Source: Bacteroidaceae bacterium (GTDB lineage: Bacteria; Bacteroidota; Bacteroidia; Bacteroidales; Bacteroidaceae). Taken from it: DNA of 42,286 nucleotides. Position 1 is the stretch's first letter. Every line of letters begins with the position of its first letter. The stretch covers positions 1 to 42,286 of the forward strand of contig JAGCPY010000060.1 of the NCBI GenBank assembly GCA_017965425.1, in the 5' to 3' direction. This document shows, piece by piece, positions 23,805 through 31,775 of the stretch. The translations under genes were made by a program, and so were the position numbers. The notes under the pieces are model-generated. The model did not search any database and was not told the DNA's origin. It saw only the letters and a list, made by a program, of their open reading frames with translations.

Positions 23805-26267
23805 ATGGCAGATTACATTGATTCTGAAAAAGAACGTCTCGAAGCAGAGGAATCTTCGGGTTTTGATTTTCGCAAGCTTTGGTCCATTGTTATCCTGAAT
23901 TGGTACTGGATTATCTTTTCCACCCTTCTTTGTGTGGCAGCGGCGTACGTTTATCTGAGATATCAGGCTCCTGTATATCAGGTTTCGACGAAAATCATCA
24001 TTAAAGATGAAGGAAATAGCCGTGGTGCTCAAGAGTTGGGCTTGGAGCAGATGGGTGTCCTTTCCACGTCCAATGGTTTCGAAAATGAGATGGAGATTAT
24101 CACATCTACGGCTGTGGCAACTCGCGCCGTGAAGAATTTGAAGTTGTATGTGACCTATACAGCTCAAGGCCGTGTCAGGGAAACAGATCTTTACAAATCT
24201 AGCCCTATTCTCATAGATATGGAGGAGAGCCGCCTCGAATTGTTGAAGGGTGCTGTCGTTGTGGAGTTGACCAAGCAGGAGAATGGTAGTGTCCATGCAG
24301 AGATTAAACTGCCGACATCGGGCGAAGAACCGGAAATCGTATCACGCGAACTAACCCAATTCCCCTGCGTTGTCAATACAAGGTTGGGTAAGCTGATGTT
24401 TTCTCAGAATCCTGGCCATTCGATGACAGATGCCAAGATCACCGCCACTATTGTGACTCCGTCAGCTATGGGACGCTATTATTCGAGAGCGTTGAGTGCT
24501 TCGCCTACCAGCAAGATGACTACTGTGGCAGTGCTCTCATTGCTTGATACCAGTCCCGAGCGTGCTGCGGATTACCTGGCACAATTGGTGCAGGCTTACA
24601 ACGATGATGCAAATGCCGATAAGAATGAGGTTGCAAGGAATACCGAAGATTTTATCAAAAATCGTTTGGACATCATACGTGGAGAACTGGATGAAACAGA
24701 GGGTGAAATTGAAGGTTACAAGCGTAACAATGCACTGATCAACCTGCCGACCGATGCCTCTTCTGCTCTGAGTCAGTCAACGGAATTCCAAAAGAGACAA
24801 GTGGATATTCAGACTCAGATGAGCTTGGTGAAGTCCTTGTTGGATTATGTTCATGACTCTAAAAATTGCTTTGAGCTAATTCCTGCCAATATCGGTATCA
24901 CGAATCAGGCAACGAATACGATGGTTAGCGATTACAATAATCTAGTTTTGAAGCGCCATCGTCTGATCAGAAGCTCTTCGGAAAGCGCTCTTCCTGTGAC
25001 TCAGATTACTGATGAGCTTTCGGCCATGTGGGATGCCATTGGAAAACAGTTGCAAAGCATTTATCAGGATTTGAACATCCAAAAAAAGAGCATCGATGAC
25101 CAGTACAACCTCTTTGCAGGGAAGGTCAGCAGCACGCCGACTCAGGAACGTGCGATGAACAACATGGGCCGTCAACAGGAAATCAAGGCCGGTTTGTATT
25201 TGATGCTTTTGCAGAAACGCGAGGAGAACTATATCACGCAGGCTTCCGTCGCAGCCAAGGCACGTATTATTGACACTCCCCAGTTAGGCGGTAAGGTAAG
25301 CCCGAAGGGCAATCTTATCATGTTGGCAGCTTTGCTGTTCGGAATGTGTTTGCCCGTCGCCCTGTTGTATCTGCGTGAGATGTTCCGCTTCCACATCGAA
25401 GGCCGTAATGACTTGGAGAGTCTCACGAATCTCTCCATCCTTGCCGATATTCCATTGACAGACCAGATTGCAGAAGGAGAACGTGCTGTCGTGGTGAAGG
25501 AGAATAAGAACAACATGATGGAGGAGGCCTTCCGTGGTTTGCGAACCAACTTGCGTTTCGTGCTTGGCAAGGATGAGAAGGTTGTCTGCACCACTTCATC
25601 CATGCCCGGCGAGGGCAAGACGTTTGTGGCAACGAACCTGGCCATGTCCTTGGCACTCCTTGGCAAGAAAGTCCTCATCATGGGTTTGGATATCCGTAAG
25701 CCCCGTCTGGTGAAACTGTTCGGCTTGAAGGCCGGCAATCGGGGTATCAGCACTTATCTGGCAGCAGATACACCAGACTTCCAGTTGCTGGAAGAGCAGA
25801 TTGAACACGGTGTGTTCAGTCAAAATCTGGACGTCTTGCCCGCAGGTGTCATTCCTCCAAACCCGGGTGAACTTATTACTCGTGAGACGTTGGATCAGGC
25901 TATTGCTTACCTGAAGACCAAGTATGACTACATCATCCTTGATACTCCTCCTGTGGGCCTCGTGAGTGATACGATGGAGTTAGGACGTCTGGCTGATGTT
26001 ACCTTCTTTGTCGTGCGTTCAGAAGTAACGACCAAGGGTGATATCGAACTCATCAATCGGACTGCAGCGGAAGGCAAACTTCCAAAAATCAACCTTGTTT
26101 TGAATGGTGTTGACCTCAACAAGCGGAAGTACGGCTTCTATTATGGCTATGGCAAGTATAGTTCATATAGCAAGTATGGTACTTACTATGGCCGTTACGG
26201 TCATTATGGCACCTATGGAAACTATGGTGAACAGACGAAGGGTAGTAGTCGCCAAATAGAGAAATAA
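23805..26267 (+). CDS. Polysaccharide biosynthesis tyrosine autokinase (Wzc type)
   Basis: An 820-residue inner-membrane BY-kinase that controls polymer length and export by cycles of autophosphorylation. It has a Wzz domain with a first membrane helix at about 31-51, a GNVR-like periplasmic coiled region, a second membrane helix near 505-525 (GNLIMLAALLFGMCLPVALLYL) and a cytoplasmic kinase: Walker A SSMPGEGKT, Walker A' LIMGLDIRKPR and Walker B YIILDTPPVGLVSD. The C-terminal tail holds 13 tyrosines spaced by glycine, the usual phosphorylated cluster. It is unlinked to the Wzz gene at 6075 and converges with the Wza gene at 26908. Confidence 0.93.
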   Translation: MADYIDSEKERLEAEESSGFDFRKLWSIVILNWYWIIFSTLLCVAAAYVYLRYQAPVYQVSTKIIIKDEGNSRGAQELGLEQMGVLSTSNGFENEMEIITSTAVATRAVKNLKLYVTYTAQGRVRETDLYKSSPILIDMEESRLELLKGAVVVELTKQENGSVHAEIKLPTSGEEPEIVSRELTQFPCVVNTRLGKLMFSQNPGHSMTDAKITATIVTPSAMGRYYSRALSASPTSKMTTVAVLSLLDTSPERAADYLAQLVQAYNDDANADKNEVARNTEDFIKNRLDIIRGELDETEGEIEGYKRNNALINLPTDASSALSQSTEFQKRQVDIQTQMSLVKSLLDYVHDSKNCFELIPANIGITNQATNTMVSDYNNLVLKRHRLIRSSSESALPVTQITDELSAMWDAIGKQLQSIYQDLNIQKKSIDDQYNLFAGKVSSTPTQERAMNNMGRQQEIKAGLYLMLLQKREENYITQASVAAKARIIDTPQLGGKVSPKGNLIMLAALLFGMCLPVALLYLREMFRFHIEGRNDLESLTNLSILADIPLTDQIAEGERAVVVKENKNNMMEEAFRGLRTNLRFVLGKDEKVVCTTSSMPGEGKTFVATNLAMSLALLGKKVLIMGLDIRKPRLVKLFGLKAGNRGISTYLAADTPDFQLLEEQIEHGVFSQNLDVLPAGVIPPNPGELITRETLDQAIAYLKTKYDYIILDTPPVGLVSDTMELGRLADVTFFVVRSEVTTKGDIELINRTAAEGKLPKINLVLNGVDLNKRKYGFYYGYGKYSSYSKYGTYYGRYGHYGTYGNYGEQTKGSSRQIEK

Positions 26268-26292
26268 CAGGGCCTTACGTTCCTTCCTTTTG

Positions 26293-26350
26293 TTGAGGGT
26301 TTCTGTCGGAAAACATGCATACACAGTGTTTTCCTGATAGAAACCCTCAA
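26293..26350 (+). terminator. Long hairpin after the autokinase gene
   Basis: The arm at 26293-26314 (TTGAGGGTTTCTGTCGGAAA...) pairs with 26328-26350 with one mismatch and one bulged base, giving about 21 paired bases. The loop contains ATGCATACACA, as at 44-74. The right arm runs into box A of the adjacent 90-bp repeat unit, so the terminator and the repeat share bases. Confidence 0.7.
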
Positions 26351-26434
26351 TCTCTCACCTTTTGCTCTATTGCGTTGACAGGAAGCTACTTACGGGTGAG
26401 ACTTTGGTGAGGGATAGGTGAGGGATAGGTGAGG
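26345..26434 (+). repeat. 90-bp GGTGAGGGATT repeat unit, copy 3
   Basis: Box A is CCTCAATCTCTCACC (26345-26359), the core is 35 bases (26360-26394), and box B at 26395-26434 has iterations GGTGAGACTTT, GGTGAGGGATA, GGTGAGGGATA and a partial GGTGAGG. The total is 90 bp, as in copies 1 and 2. The core resembles that of copy 4 (both end CTTACG) but not those of copies 1 and 2. Confidence 0.85.
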
Positions 26435-26450
26435 AATATAAGAAAAGGAA

Positions 26451-26579
26451 TTATTGGTGTCCGGTAAAAACGGCCTTTCAGTCCGTTCCTCCAAGCCTCC
26501 TTAAGGCGGAATCAACGTAAAAGACCTATAGAGACGGGCATGATGAGGTACCAACTATAAGTTTACCGAACATCAATAA
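26451..26579. mobile_element. 129-bp MITE-like insertion with 7-bp target duplication
   Basis: The ends are TTATTGGTGTCCGGTAAA (26451-26468) and TTTACCGAACATCAATAA (26562-26579), inverted repeats matching at 16 of 18 positions. AAAGGAA flanks both sides (26444-26450 and 26580-26586), a candidate 7-bp target duplication. It has no coding capacity. It lies in the loop between the two inverted 90-bp units, so it probably inserted after the pair was in place. Confidence 0.7.
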
Positions 26580-26652
26580 AAAGGAATATCGATGCCATCA
26601 TTTGCCGTTGGCTCATCCGCTTTTCTATGTCCCAAAGCATGTAAATGAGAAT

Positions 26653-26741
26653 CTCTCACCATCCCTCACCTATTCCTCACCAAAGTCTCACCCGTAAGCA
26701 ACTGTCGATAGCGTGATAAGGAACAAGGTGAGGGATTGAGG
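26653..26741 (-). repeat. 90-bp GGTGAGGGATT repeat unit, copy 4 (inverted)
   Basis: On the minus strand, box A matches GGTGAGGGATTGAGG (26727-26741), the core is 34 bases (26693-26726), and box B is 40 bases (26653-26692), including GGTGAGACTTT as in copy 3. The total is 89 bp. Copies 3 and 4 form an imperfect long inverted repeat with matching cores, disrupted in the middle by the MITE-like element. Confidence 0.85.
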
Positions 26742-26816
26742 AATTTATCCGTATAAACACAGTGTTGGTGGGGTGTTTTGACATTCGCAAACGGTTTGGA
26801 GTGCTCCATATAAGCA

Positions 26817-26832
26817 GAAGGTGTACACCTTC
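26817..26832. repeat. 16-bp palindrome GAAGGTGTACACCTTC, copy 2
   Basis: Identical to 27-42. A further GTGTACACC follows at about 26843-26851. It lies 75 bases outside box A of copy 4, while copy 1 of the palindrome lies 40 bases outside box A of repeat copy 1. Confidence 0.7.
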
Positions 26833-26907
26833 GTAAGGAAACGTGTACACCATCTAACGTGAATGTCTGTAACTTTGTTTGCTCGTATGAGCTACTGTGA
26901 TGTATTG

Positions 26908-27729
26908 TTACTTGGTGATAGCAATGACAAGTGCGACGACGCTGGAGATGACGCTGAGAACGCTGCCACCAAGGCTGAGGAAGGTGCTGAAGGCAGAGCT
27001 CTTCACGTTTTGGCTCTTGTTAGGTTGAACGTAGATGAGGTCGTTCTGTTGCACGTAGAAAGCAGGGTTGGTGAAGATGTCGCTTTGTGTCAAATCCAGT
27101 TGGTGCATGGTTCGCTTGCCATTCTCTTCGCGATAGAGTGTCACTTTCTTGCGAAGGGCTTGGTCGCTGACGTCACCGCATTGCGAGAGTATATCAAGTA
27201 CAGTATTGCGTTCAGAAGTGAGGCTGACGACATGCGGAGATTTCACGGCACCCAGCACTGCCACACGGGCATTCAGCAGGCGCACGGTCACATCGGGCTC
27301 CTTGATCATGTTCTTCTCGATGATTCTCTTCTCGATGGCTGTTGCTGCTTCATCGCAGGTCATACCTTTCACTTGCACGGCTCCAAGCAAGGGAAGAATC
27401 AAGTTCCCGTCGTTGTCAACCGTGTATCCATAAACGGATCCCATAGAGCCCGTGGCTCCTGAAGAAAGGTTTCCACTACCGTTGCGGCTGCCAGAGCCCA
27501 TCATGACATCTAAGTTGAAAGGTTCAAGGAGTGCCGGCTCCTGACAGGTCACCTTGATGAGTACTTGGTCAGCAGGTTTCAGACGCATCTCGTACTTCTG
27601 AAGGATGTCCTGTGCTTGAGAGAACATCTCTTCAGAGCCCTGGAAATAAATGATTTTCTTGGAGCTCACACAGGAGCTGAGGCACAGGACGGCAACTGCC
27701 ACCGCGGCCAGAAAAGAAAGTTTTTTCAT
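26908..27729 (-). CDS. Wza-type polysaccharide export lipoprotein
   Basis: A 273-residue outer-membrane lipoprotein with signal peptide and lipobox CLSSC (Cys at about 19), a Poly_export domain (about 48-125: LKPADQVLIKVT...YGYTVDNDGNLILPLLGAVQVKGMT), one SLBB domain (about 150-215: VAVLGAVKSPHVVSLTSERNTVLDILSQCGDVS) and a C-terminal hydrophobic helix. It is much smaller than the six-SLBB exporter at 3532, so the window encodes two kinds of outer-membrane exporter. The in-frame ATG at 27804 lies in the promoter, so the start is 27729. Confidence 0.9.
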   Translation of the reverse strand: MKKLSFLAAVAVAVLCLSSCVSSKKIIYFQGSEEMFSQAQDILQKYEMRLKPADQVLIKVTCQEPALLEPFNLDVMMGSGSRNGSGNLSSGATGSMGSVYGYTVDNDGNLILPLLGAVQVKGMTCDEAATAIEKRIIEKNMIKEPDVTVRLLNARVAVLGAVKSPHVVSLTSERNTVLDILSQCGDVSDQALRKKVTLYREENGKRTMHQLDLTQSDIFTNPAFYVQQNDLIYVQPNKSQNVKSSAFSTFLSLGGSVLSVISSVVALVIAITK

Positions 27730-27773
27730 ATAATCAGATGAATGAGTTAAAGTCATTATTTGCATTCTTGCCG

Positions 27774-27805
27774 CAAAAGTACAGACTTTTAAGGAAACAG
27801 CCAAA
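27774..27805 (-). promoter_or_regulatory. Promoter of the Wza lipoprotein gene
   Basis: On the minus strand, TTTG (27802-27805), a 20-bp spacer and TACTTTTG (27774-27781), a full consensus match. The predicted start near 27767 gives a leader of about 38 bases. Confidence 0.8.
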
Positions 27806-27819
27806 TAAAAAGCAAGAAA

Positions 27820-27846
27820 AAGGTCTGCGCGGTTTGCGCAGACCTT
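27820..27846 (-). terminator. Terminator of the first giant secreted paralogue
   Basis: AAGGTCTGCGC (27820-27830) pairs perfectly with GCGCAGACCTT (27836-27846), leaving a five-base loop. On the minus strand it is followed by TTTTC. It lies 41 bases beyond the stop at 27887 and just upstream of the next promoter. Confidence 0.85.
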
Positions 27847-27886
27847 GAAGAGACCTAAAAAGGTGGGTTGTTGTGTATGCGGTCAC

Positions 27887-30800
27887 TTACTTGACCATCA
27901 CCTTGCGGACGCTGCCATCGGCCATGCGGACGATGTTGATGCCGCGGCGCAGGCTGCTCTGCTGACGACCGTCGATGCTGAAGAGCTGAGCGGCATTCAG
28001 GTTAGTAGCCTTCAGACCCTCAACGACTACGAGTTCCTCCTCGAAGTTCTGACCGGTCTTGCCAAGGTAGAAGAGCTGCCAGTTGGTGAAGATGGTCCAG
28101 TCGTTGGTGATGTGTGTGGTCTTCTTCACGGCAATTGTCATCTTACCGTCTTCGCCGACGAGCACATTCAGCTCATTGGGGTAGTATTCATTGAGGAAGT
28201 AAGCCTCGGCAGCTTCCATGTTATTAGGAACAGAGAAGACCTGAACTTCTTCGCCTTCGCCAATGGTAATCTCCACTTCGCTGCCAGCACCAACAGTGCC
28301 TTCCTGCAAACCATCGGTGATATTCTTTATGGGCTGAGCAAATTCGCCAGTTGATGTTGTGGCGGAGATGTAGGAGTTGTGAACAGTTGCCAAAGAGTCT
28401 GTATAGACACCGTAGTCACCTGCACGGTAGAAGCCCTGAACAGCGAGCTTGTAGTAACCGGGCTTCAGGTTCTGGAGTTCCTGATAGACATAGATGGTGT
28501 CGTTGTTGAAGCACTCATACTCGTTGAAGTCGGCAGCTTGTGCACCGCCGATGTTCTCTTGACTCCAGCCGTTGAAGGAAGCTCCCTCGCCATAGTTGTT
28601 GTAGCTGGGATTGTAGATGATGCCAGATACATCAGCAGGCTTAGCGGGCTCATCTTCCACGCCGTAGAAGATGTATGCAGGCCATGCAGCCAGAATCTCT
28701 TCTTTCTTCGCCTCGAAGTCTTCGTTCTTGTTCAGGCCGACAGCAGCCAACATTTCTGTGGTGTGGTCGCCTTCGACATCCAGAGCTTGAGCGAGTTCTT
28801 CAATCATCGTCGGGAATGACTCTTCACCGGTGATGATTTCGGCAAGGATGTTCTGTTGATAGATGTCAACGAAGTCATAGAGTTCGAGACCCTTCTTGTT
28901 GCCTTCGGTCAGATATTCAGCAACTTCGTTGATTTCCTGCAACAGGGCAAGTGCGTCATCGGCATTGTCGATGCTTCCCTTATTCTCAGCCTTGGCTTTC
29001 ACTTCGTTGTACTGTCTCAGACCAGTAGTTGTGATGTAGGCGTTAGTGGCGTTGAACACTTTTTCAAGATTTCCTACAGCTTCGTCGATCATTTCATAAT
29101 AAGCATCCATCTTCTGACCGAGATAAGTGATCTTGAAGTTGTCCCAAAGCACCCATTCTTGTGTGCTGTTGCTGCGTACGCCGATGCGGAGGTCGCCATC
29201 CTCGAGAAGGACGATGTTCACAAGGTTCTGGTAGAAGGGAGCGCCTGTGAGCGGATTGTCCATGCCGAAATAGACTTGAGCGCCAGCCATGCCGTTGGGA
29301 ACATAGACGGGAATAGTGTTACCTTCCTCATCCTCAATGGTCAGTTCCGTGTCTGCAAAGTTTCCTTCATCGTAGAGCTTTTCAAGGCTGTATTCATCGG
29401 GTGGGGTGCTGATGCTCTTGAAGCGGGCAGTGGTATTGCCAGCATAGAGCTCAACCGTAGGCTCGGGTATGCCATCCAGACGGCAGAAACCTTGTACGGA
29501 GATGTTATAGACACCTCTCGGCATGTCGGAAATCACCTGATAGAGGTCGAAGTTCTGGTGCCAAGACTCTACTTCCTTGTAGTCAACACCCTCGAATACG
29601 GTCCAAGCATCGCCACGGCCTTTTGTCCAGCCTTCGAGGCCGTTCTCAAAGCCAGAGTTGTTGAGCAGTATGGTGACATCGGTACCTTCTTGCACCTTGT
29701 CGCCCTTGATGAATTCGCGAATCATCTGAGGAACAGAAGTGATCTTCTCTTCGATTTCGGCAGCTGTGATGGTGCAGTCTTCGTAGGCTTCCTGGAGTTC
29801 TTCCTTCAAATCGTCCAACTGATTGGTCAGGTCGTTCCAATCCTTGTTCTCACCTACTTTGTCAATGTACTCATCCAATCCGCCTCCAAAGACGAATTCA
29901 TAGAGCTTCTTGTAGGCTTCGACGGAAGTCTTGAACTGAGCCATTGCAGCTTGAAGCTTTTCTGTGGCAGCAGTGCAAGCTTCTGCATCGCCACCAACGT
30001 TCACAACGTCTTGAGCGGCCTCGAGAGCAGCGGAGAATGCTTCTGCATCAGCAGCATAGGCGGGCTCATAAACATCTACGTCTTCAGCGGCCCTGATAGC
30101 ATCCTTCAGGATAGCCATTTCAGGAATGTCATCAGTGAAGCCGTAATAGGTAATCATGAAGTTGTCGGCAGCAATCCAGTTGGCGGTGGCGCCCTCTGTC
30201 TTCAGACCGAAGGTGAGTTCGTCGGCACCCGGATTGATGAAGGTGACGGAGAAATGTTCGGGCTGTCCGTTGCCAGTTGAAAGTGCTTTCTTTGCTTCAT
30301 ATTCTCCAGCCTTGATGAAGAGGTAAACACCTTCTGTAGGATTCTTACCGATGCCGCCATCTGCGCTGTGGTCTGCCCACTGGTAGTTGGATACGGCATC
30401 AGCCTCCAGAACGTACTTACCCTTCGGCAAACCATAGACCGTCTGCTGCAGGTAGCCGTCGCCGATGGTCCAAGGCTGACCGTCGCTCTTCCAAGCCTCG
30501 ATGAAGCGGCTGATGGTGACGTCGCCATTGGTGTAGTTGGAGCCTTGGAAGCCGATATTGTTGGCTTGTTGACCACTGACATAGTTGGTTGTCCAACCGC
30601 TGATGTCGCCTGTCTCGAAGTCGGGATTCTCGAGGACGTCTGCTGTCACATCAATGGGGTCGTCTTCGCTGGCTCCACTGAAGAGGTCTTCGAACATAGC
30701 CCGGTTGATGGCTGCCTTGAGCGCATTGGAGGCTATCTCCAGCTCTTCCTTGGTGGCATTGGGATTTTCATAGACGGCGGTAGCGTCTTTTGTGTCAACC

Positions 30801-31567
30801 TCGAAGTCAAGTTCGGTGGTGCTGAGGAGCAGTTCATAGAGAGCCTTGCGAGCCTCGAAAGCTTTGAGCTGTGAGAGGTAGGCGGCAGCATCAATGAACA
30901 TCCAGTCGATATAAGCGTTCTCCTGATCTTCGGTCATGTTGAAGACGACCACGGTGGAGGGCTCTAAACCAGTTTCCTCATCGATAATCAACGCACCGTC
31001 TTCGTCCACGGCAATGGGGCCATTGGTGCCGTCCCAGCCAGCAAACTGAGTGGCTGCCTCGGGGAAAGTGGGGTCGCCCGGGGCGGTCTGAATGCGGAAG
31101 AAACCGTTCTCAGCCTTGGCGATGCTCCAAATGTAACCTTTGGTTTGTGAAGCATGGTCTATGAAGCCGCTCTCTTCACTATCACGGAAGAGATAGGTGT
31201 TGGTAAATGTGCGTGCTCCATTGGCGCCGTTGACGTTAAACGTGCCATCCAGACGGAGGGAGTAACCAGAACAGGTGGAGCCGCTGAATGTCTGCGTGGA
31301 GTCTGCCACGTAGATGGCCAGAGCAGGAGAAAACTCAGAGTTCACACCGTCCAGTGTAAGACTGATCTGAGTGGACCAGGCGTTGCCGCCCGTGATGAAC
31401 TGACCAGCACCTACATTCATGATGTAGTAGGTCTTCCCAGCTTCCACAGAAGCAACATTTTTCTTCTCAAGCACAGGCTCAGTGGGTTCTGTCCATTGTG
31501 CCCACGCACTTGTGCTCATGAACATCGCACCCGTAAGTGCAATGAGAGAGAGGTACTTGTGTTTCAT
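27887..31567 (-). CDS. Giant secreted modular protein, paralogue 1
   Basis: A 1226-residue secreted protein. It has a signal peptide (1-23, AWA-Q) and an N-terminal domain (about 38-215: GKTYYIMNVGAGQFITGGNAWSTQISL, LFRDSEESGFIDHASQTKGYIWS) of ricin-like appearance. Three beta-sandwich-like modules follow, each opening with NP/NSxFE...GW and closing with W..DNF.I.Y.G, near 312-475, 660-855 and 1000-1180. They are separated by alanine-rich helical segments like FIVAR repeats. The C-terminal tail (IDGRQQSSLRRGINIVRMADGSVRKVMVK) resembles the sorting tails of Bacteroidetes secretion systems. No catalytic motif was seen. It is probably a surface adhesin or glycan binder. Confidence 0.8.
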   Translation of the reverse strand: MKHKYLSLIALTGAMFMSTSAWAQWTEPTEPVLEKKNVASVEAGKTYYIMNVGAGQFITGGNAWSTQISLTLDGVNSEFSPALAIYVADSTQTFSGSTCSGYSLRLDGTFNVNGANGARTFTNTYLFRDSEESGFIDHASQTKGYIWSIAKAENGFFRIQTAPGDPTFPEAATQFAGWDGTNGPIAVDEDGALIIDEETGLEPSTVVVFNMTEDQENAYIDWMFIDAAAYLSQLKAFEARKALYELLLSTTELDFEVDTKDATAVYENPNATKEELEIASNALKAAINRAMFEDLFSGASEDDPIDVTADVLENPDFETGDISGWTTNYVSGQQANNIGFQGSNYTNGDVTISRFIEAWKSDGQPWTIGDGYLQQTVYGLPKGKYVLEADAVSNYQWADHSADGGIGKNPTEGVYLFIKAGEYEAKKALSTGNGQPEHFSVTFINPGADELTFGLKTEGATANWIAADNFMITYYGFTDDIPEMAILKDAIRAAEDVDVYEPAYAADAEAFSAALEAAQDVVNVGGDAEACTAATEKLQAAMAQFKTSVEAYKKLYEFVFGGGLDEYIDKVGENKDWNDLTNQLDDLKEELQEAYEDCTITAAEIEEKITSVPQMIREFIKGDKVQEGTDVTILLNNSGFENGLEGWTKGRGDAWTVFEGVDYKEVESWHQNFDLYQVISDMPRGVYNISVQGFCRLDGIPEPTVELYAGNTTARFKSISTPPDEYSLEKLYDEGNFADTELTIEDEEGNTIPVYVPNGMAGAQVYFGMDNPLTGAPFYQNLVNIVLLEDGDLRIGVRSNSTQEWVLWDNFKITYLGQKMDAYYEMIDEAVGNLEKVFNATNAYITTTGLRQYNEVKAKAENKGSIDNADDALALLQEINEVAEYLTEGNKKGLELYDFVDIYQQNILAEIITGEESFPTMIEELAQALDVEGDHTTEMLAAVGLNKNEDFEAKKEEILAAWPAYIFYGVEDEPAKPADVSGIIYNPSYNNYGEGASFNGWSQENIGGAQAADFNEYECFNNDTIYVYQELQNLKPGYYKLAVQGFYRAGDYGVYTDSLATVHNSYISATTSTGEFAQPIKNITDGLQEGTVGAGSEVEITIGEGEEVQVFSVPNNMEAAEAYFLNEYYPNELNVLVGEDGKMTIAVKKTTHITNDWTIFTNWQLFYLGKTGQNFEEELVVVEGLKATNLNAAQLFSIDGRQQSSLRRGINIVRMADGSVRKVMVK

Positions 31568-31628
31568 AAAGCAGTTAATAAAACAGTTAATAATAAAGTT
31601 AATTAGTAAATATACAACAAATGATGGG

Positions 31629-31636
31629 CAAAATTA
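31629..31636 (-). promoter_or_regulatory. -7 box of paralogue 1
   Basis: TAATTTTG on the minus strand fits TAnnTTTG. The start would be near 31622, giving a leader of about 55 bases. No clear TTTG lies 19-21 bp upstream. The GC-rich motif at 31653-31669 sits close to the -35 region. Confidence 0.55.
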
Positions 31637-31652
31637 CACTTATTTATTGAAC

Positions 31653-31701
31653 AACGCGCACGCGCGTATGTTAAATTGAAGATGCGTTAAGTATTATTAA
31701 C
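31653..31701 (-). promoter_or_regulatory. Shared upstream motifs, paralogue 1
   Basis: ACGCGCACGCGCGTAT (31654-31669) and TTAAGTATTATTAAC (31687-31701) lie upstream of paralogue 1. Very similar words, CACGCGCGCGTATA (35761-35774) and TTAAGCATTATTAAC (35728-35742), lie upstream of paralogue 2 in swapped order. They are candidate operators. The evidence is only the repetition. Confidence 0.4.
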
Positions 31702-31705
31702 AAAA

Positions 31706-31732
31706 AAGCACTGCGGGAAGGCCGCAGTGCTT
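31706..31732 (-). terminator. Terminator of the second giant secreted paralogue
   Basis: AAGCACTGCGG (31706-31716) pairs perfectly with CCGCAGTGCTT (31722-31732) around a 5-base loop. On the minus strand it is followed by TTTTTTG. It separates the two paralogues into independent transcripts. Confidence 0.88.
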
Positions 31733-31775
31733 CAAGTGCAGGAGTATTCAGATGAAAACTCGTTGGCTATTACAT

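Larger units (their letters stand above)
26268..26907. other. Repeat-rich interval between convergent wzc- and wza-like genes
   Basis: There is no coding sequence. The contents, in order, are a long terminator hairpin (26293-26350), a 90-bp unit (26345-26434), a MITE-like element (26451-26579), an inverted 90-bp unit (26653-26741) and a 16-bp palindrome (26817-26832). The stretches 26587-26652 and 26742-26816 show nothing else clear. The layout echoes 1-740. Confidence 0.75.

Noticed and set aside
26121-26250. Glycine/tyrosine repeat at the autokinase C-terminus as a novel repeat protein region
   Set aside because: Tyrosine clusters here are a normal feature of bacterial tyrosine autokinases.
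28856-30280. 474-codon open frame on the plus strand
   Set aside because: It is fully antisense to paralogue 1, whose modules, signal peptide and tail are coherent. The opposite frame has no promoter and no recognisable domain.
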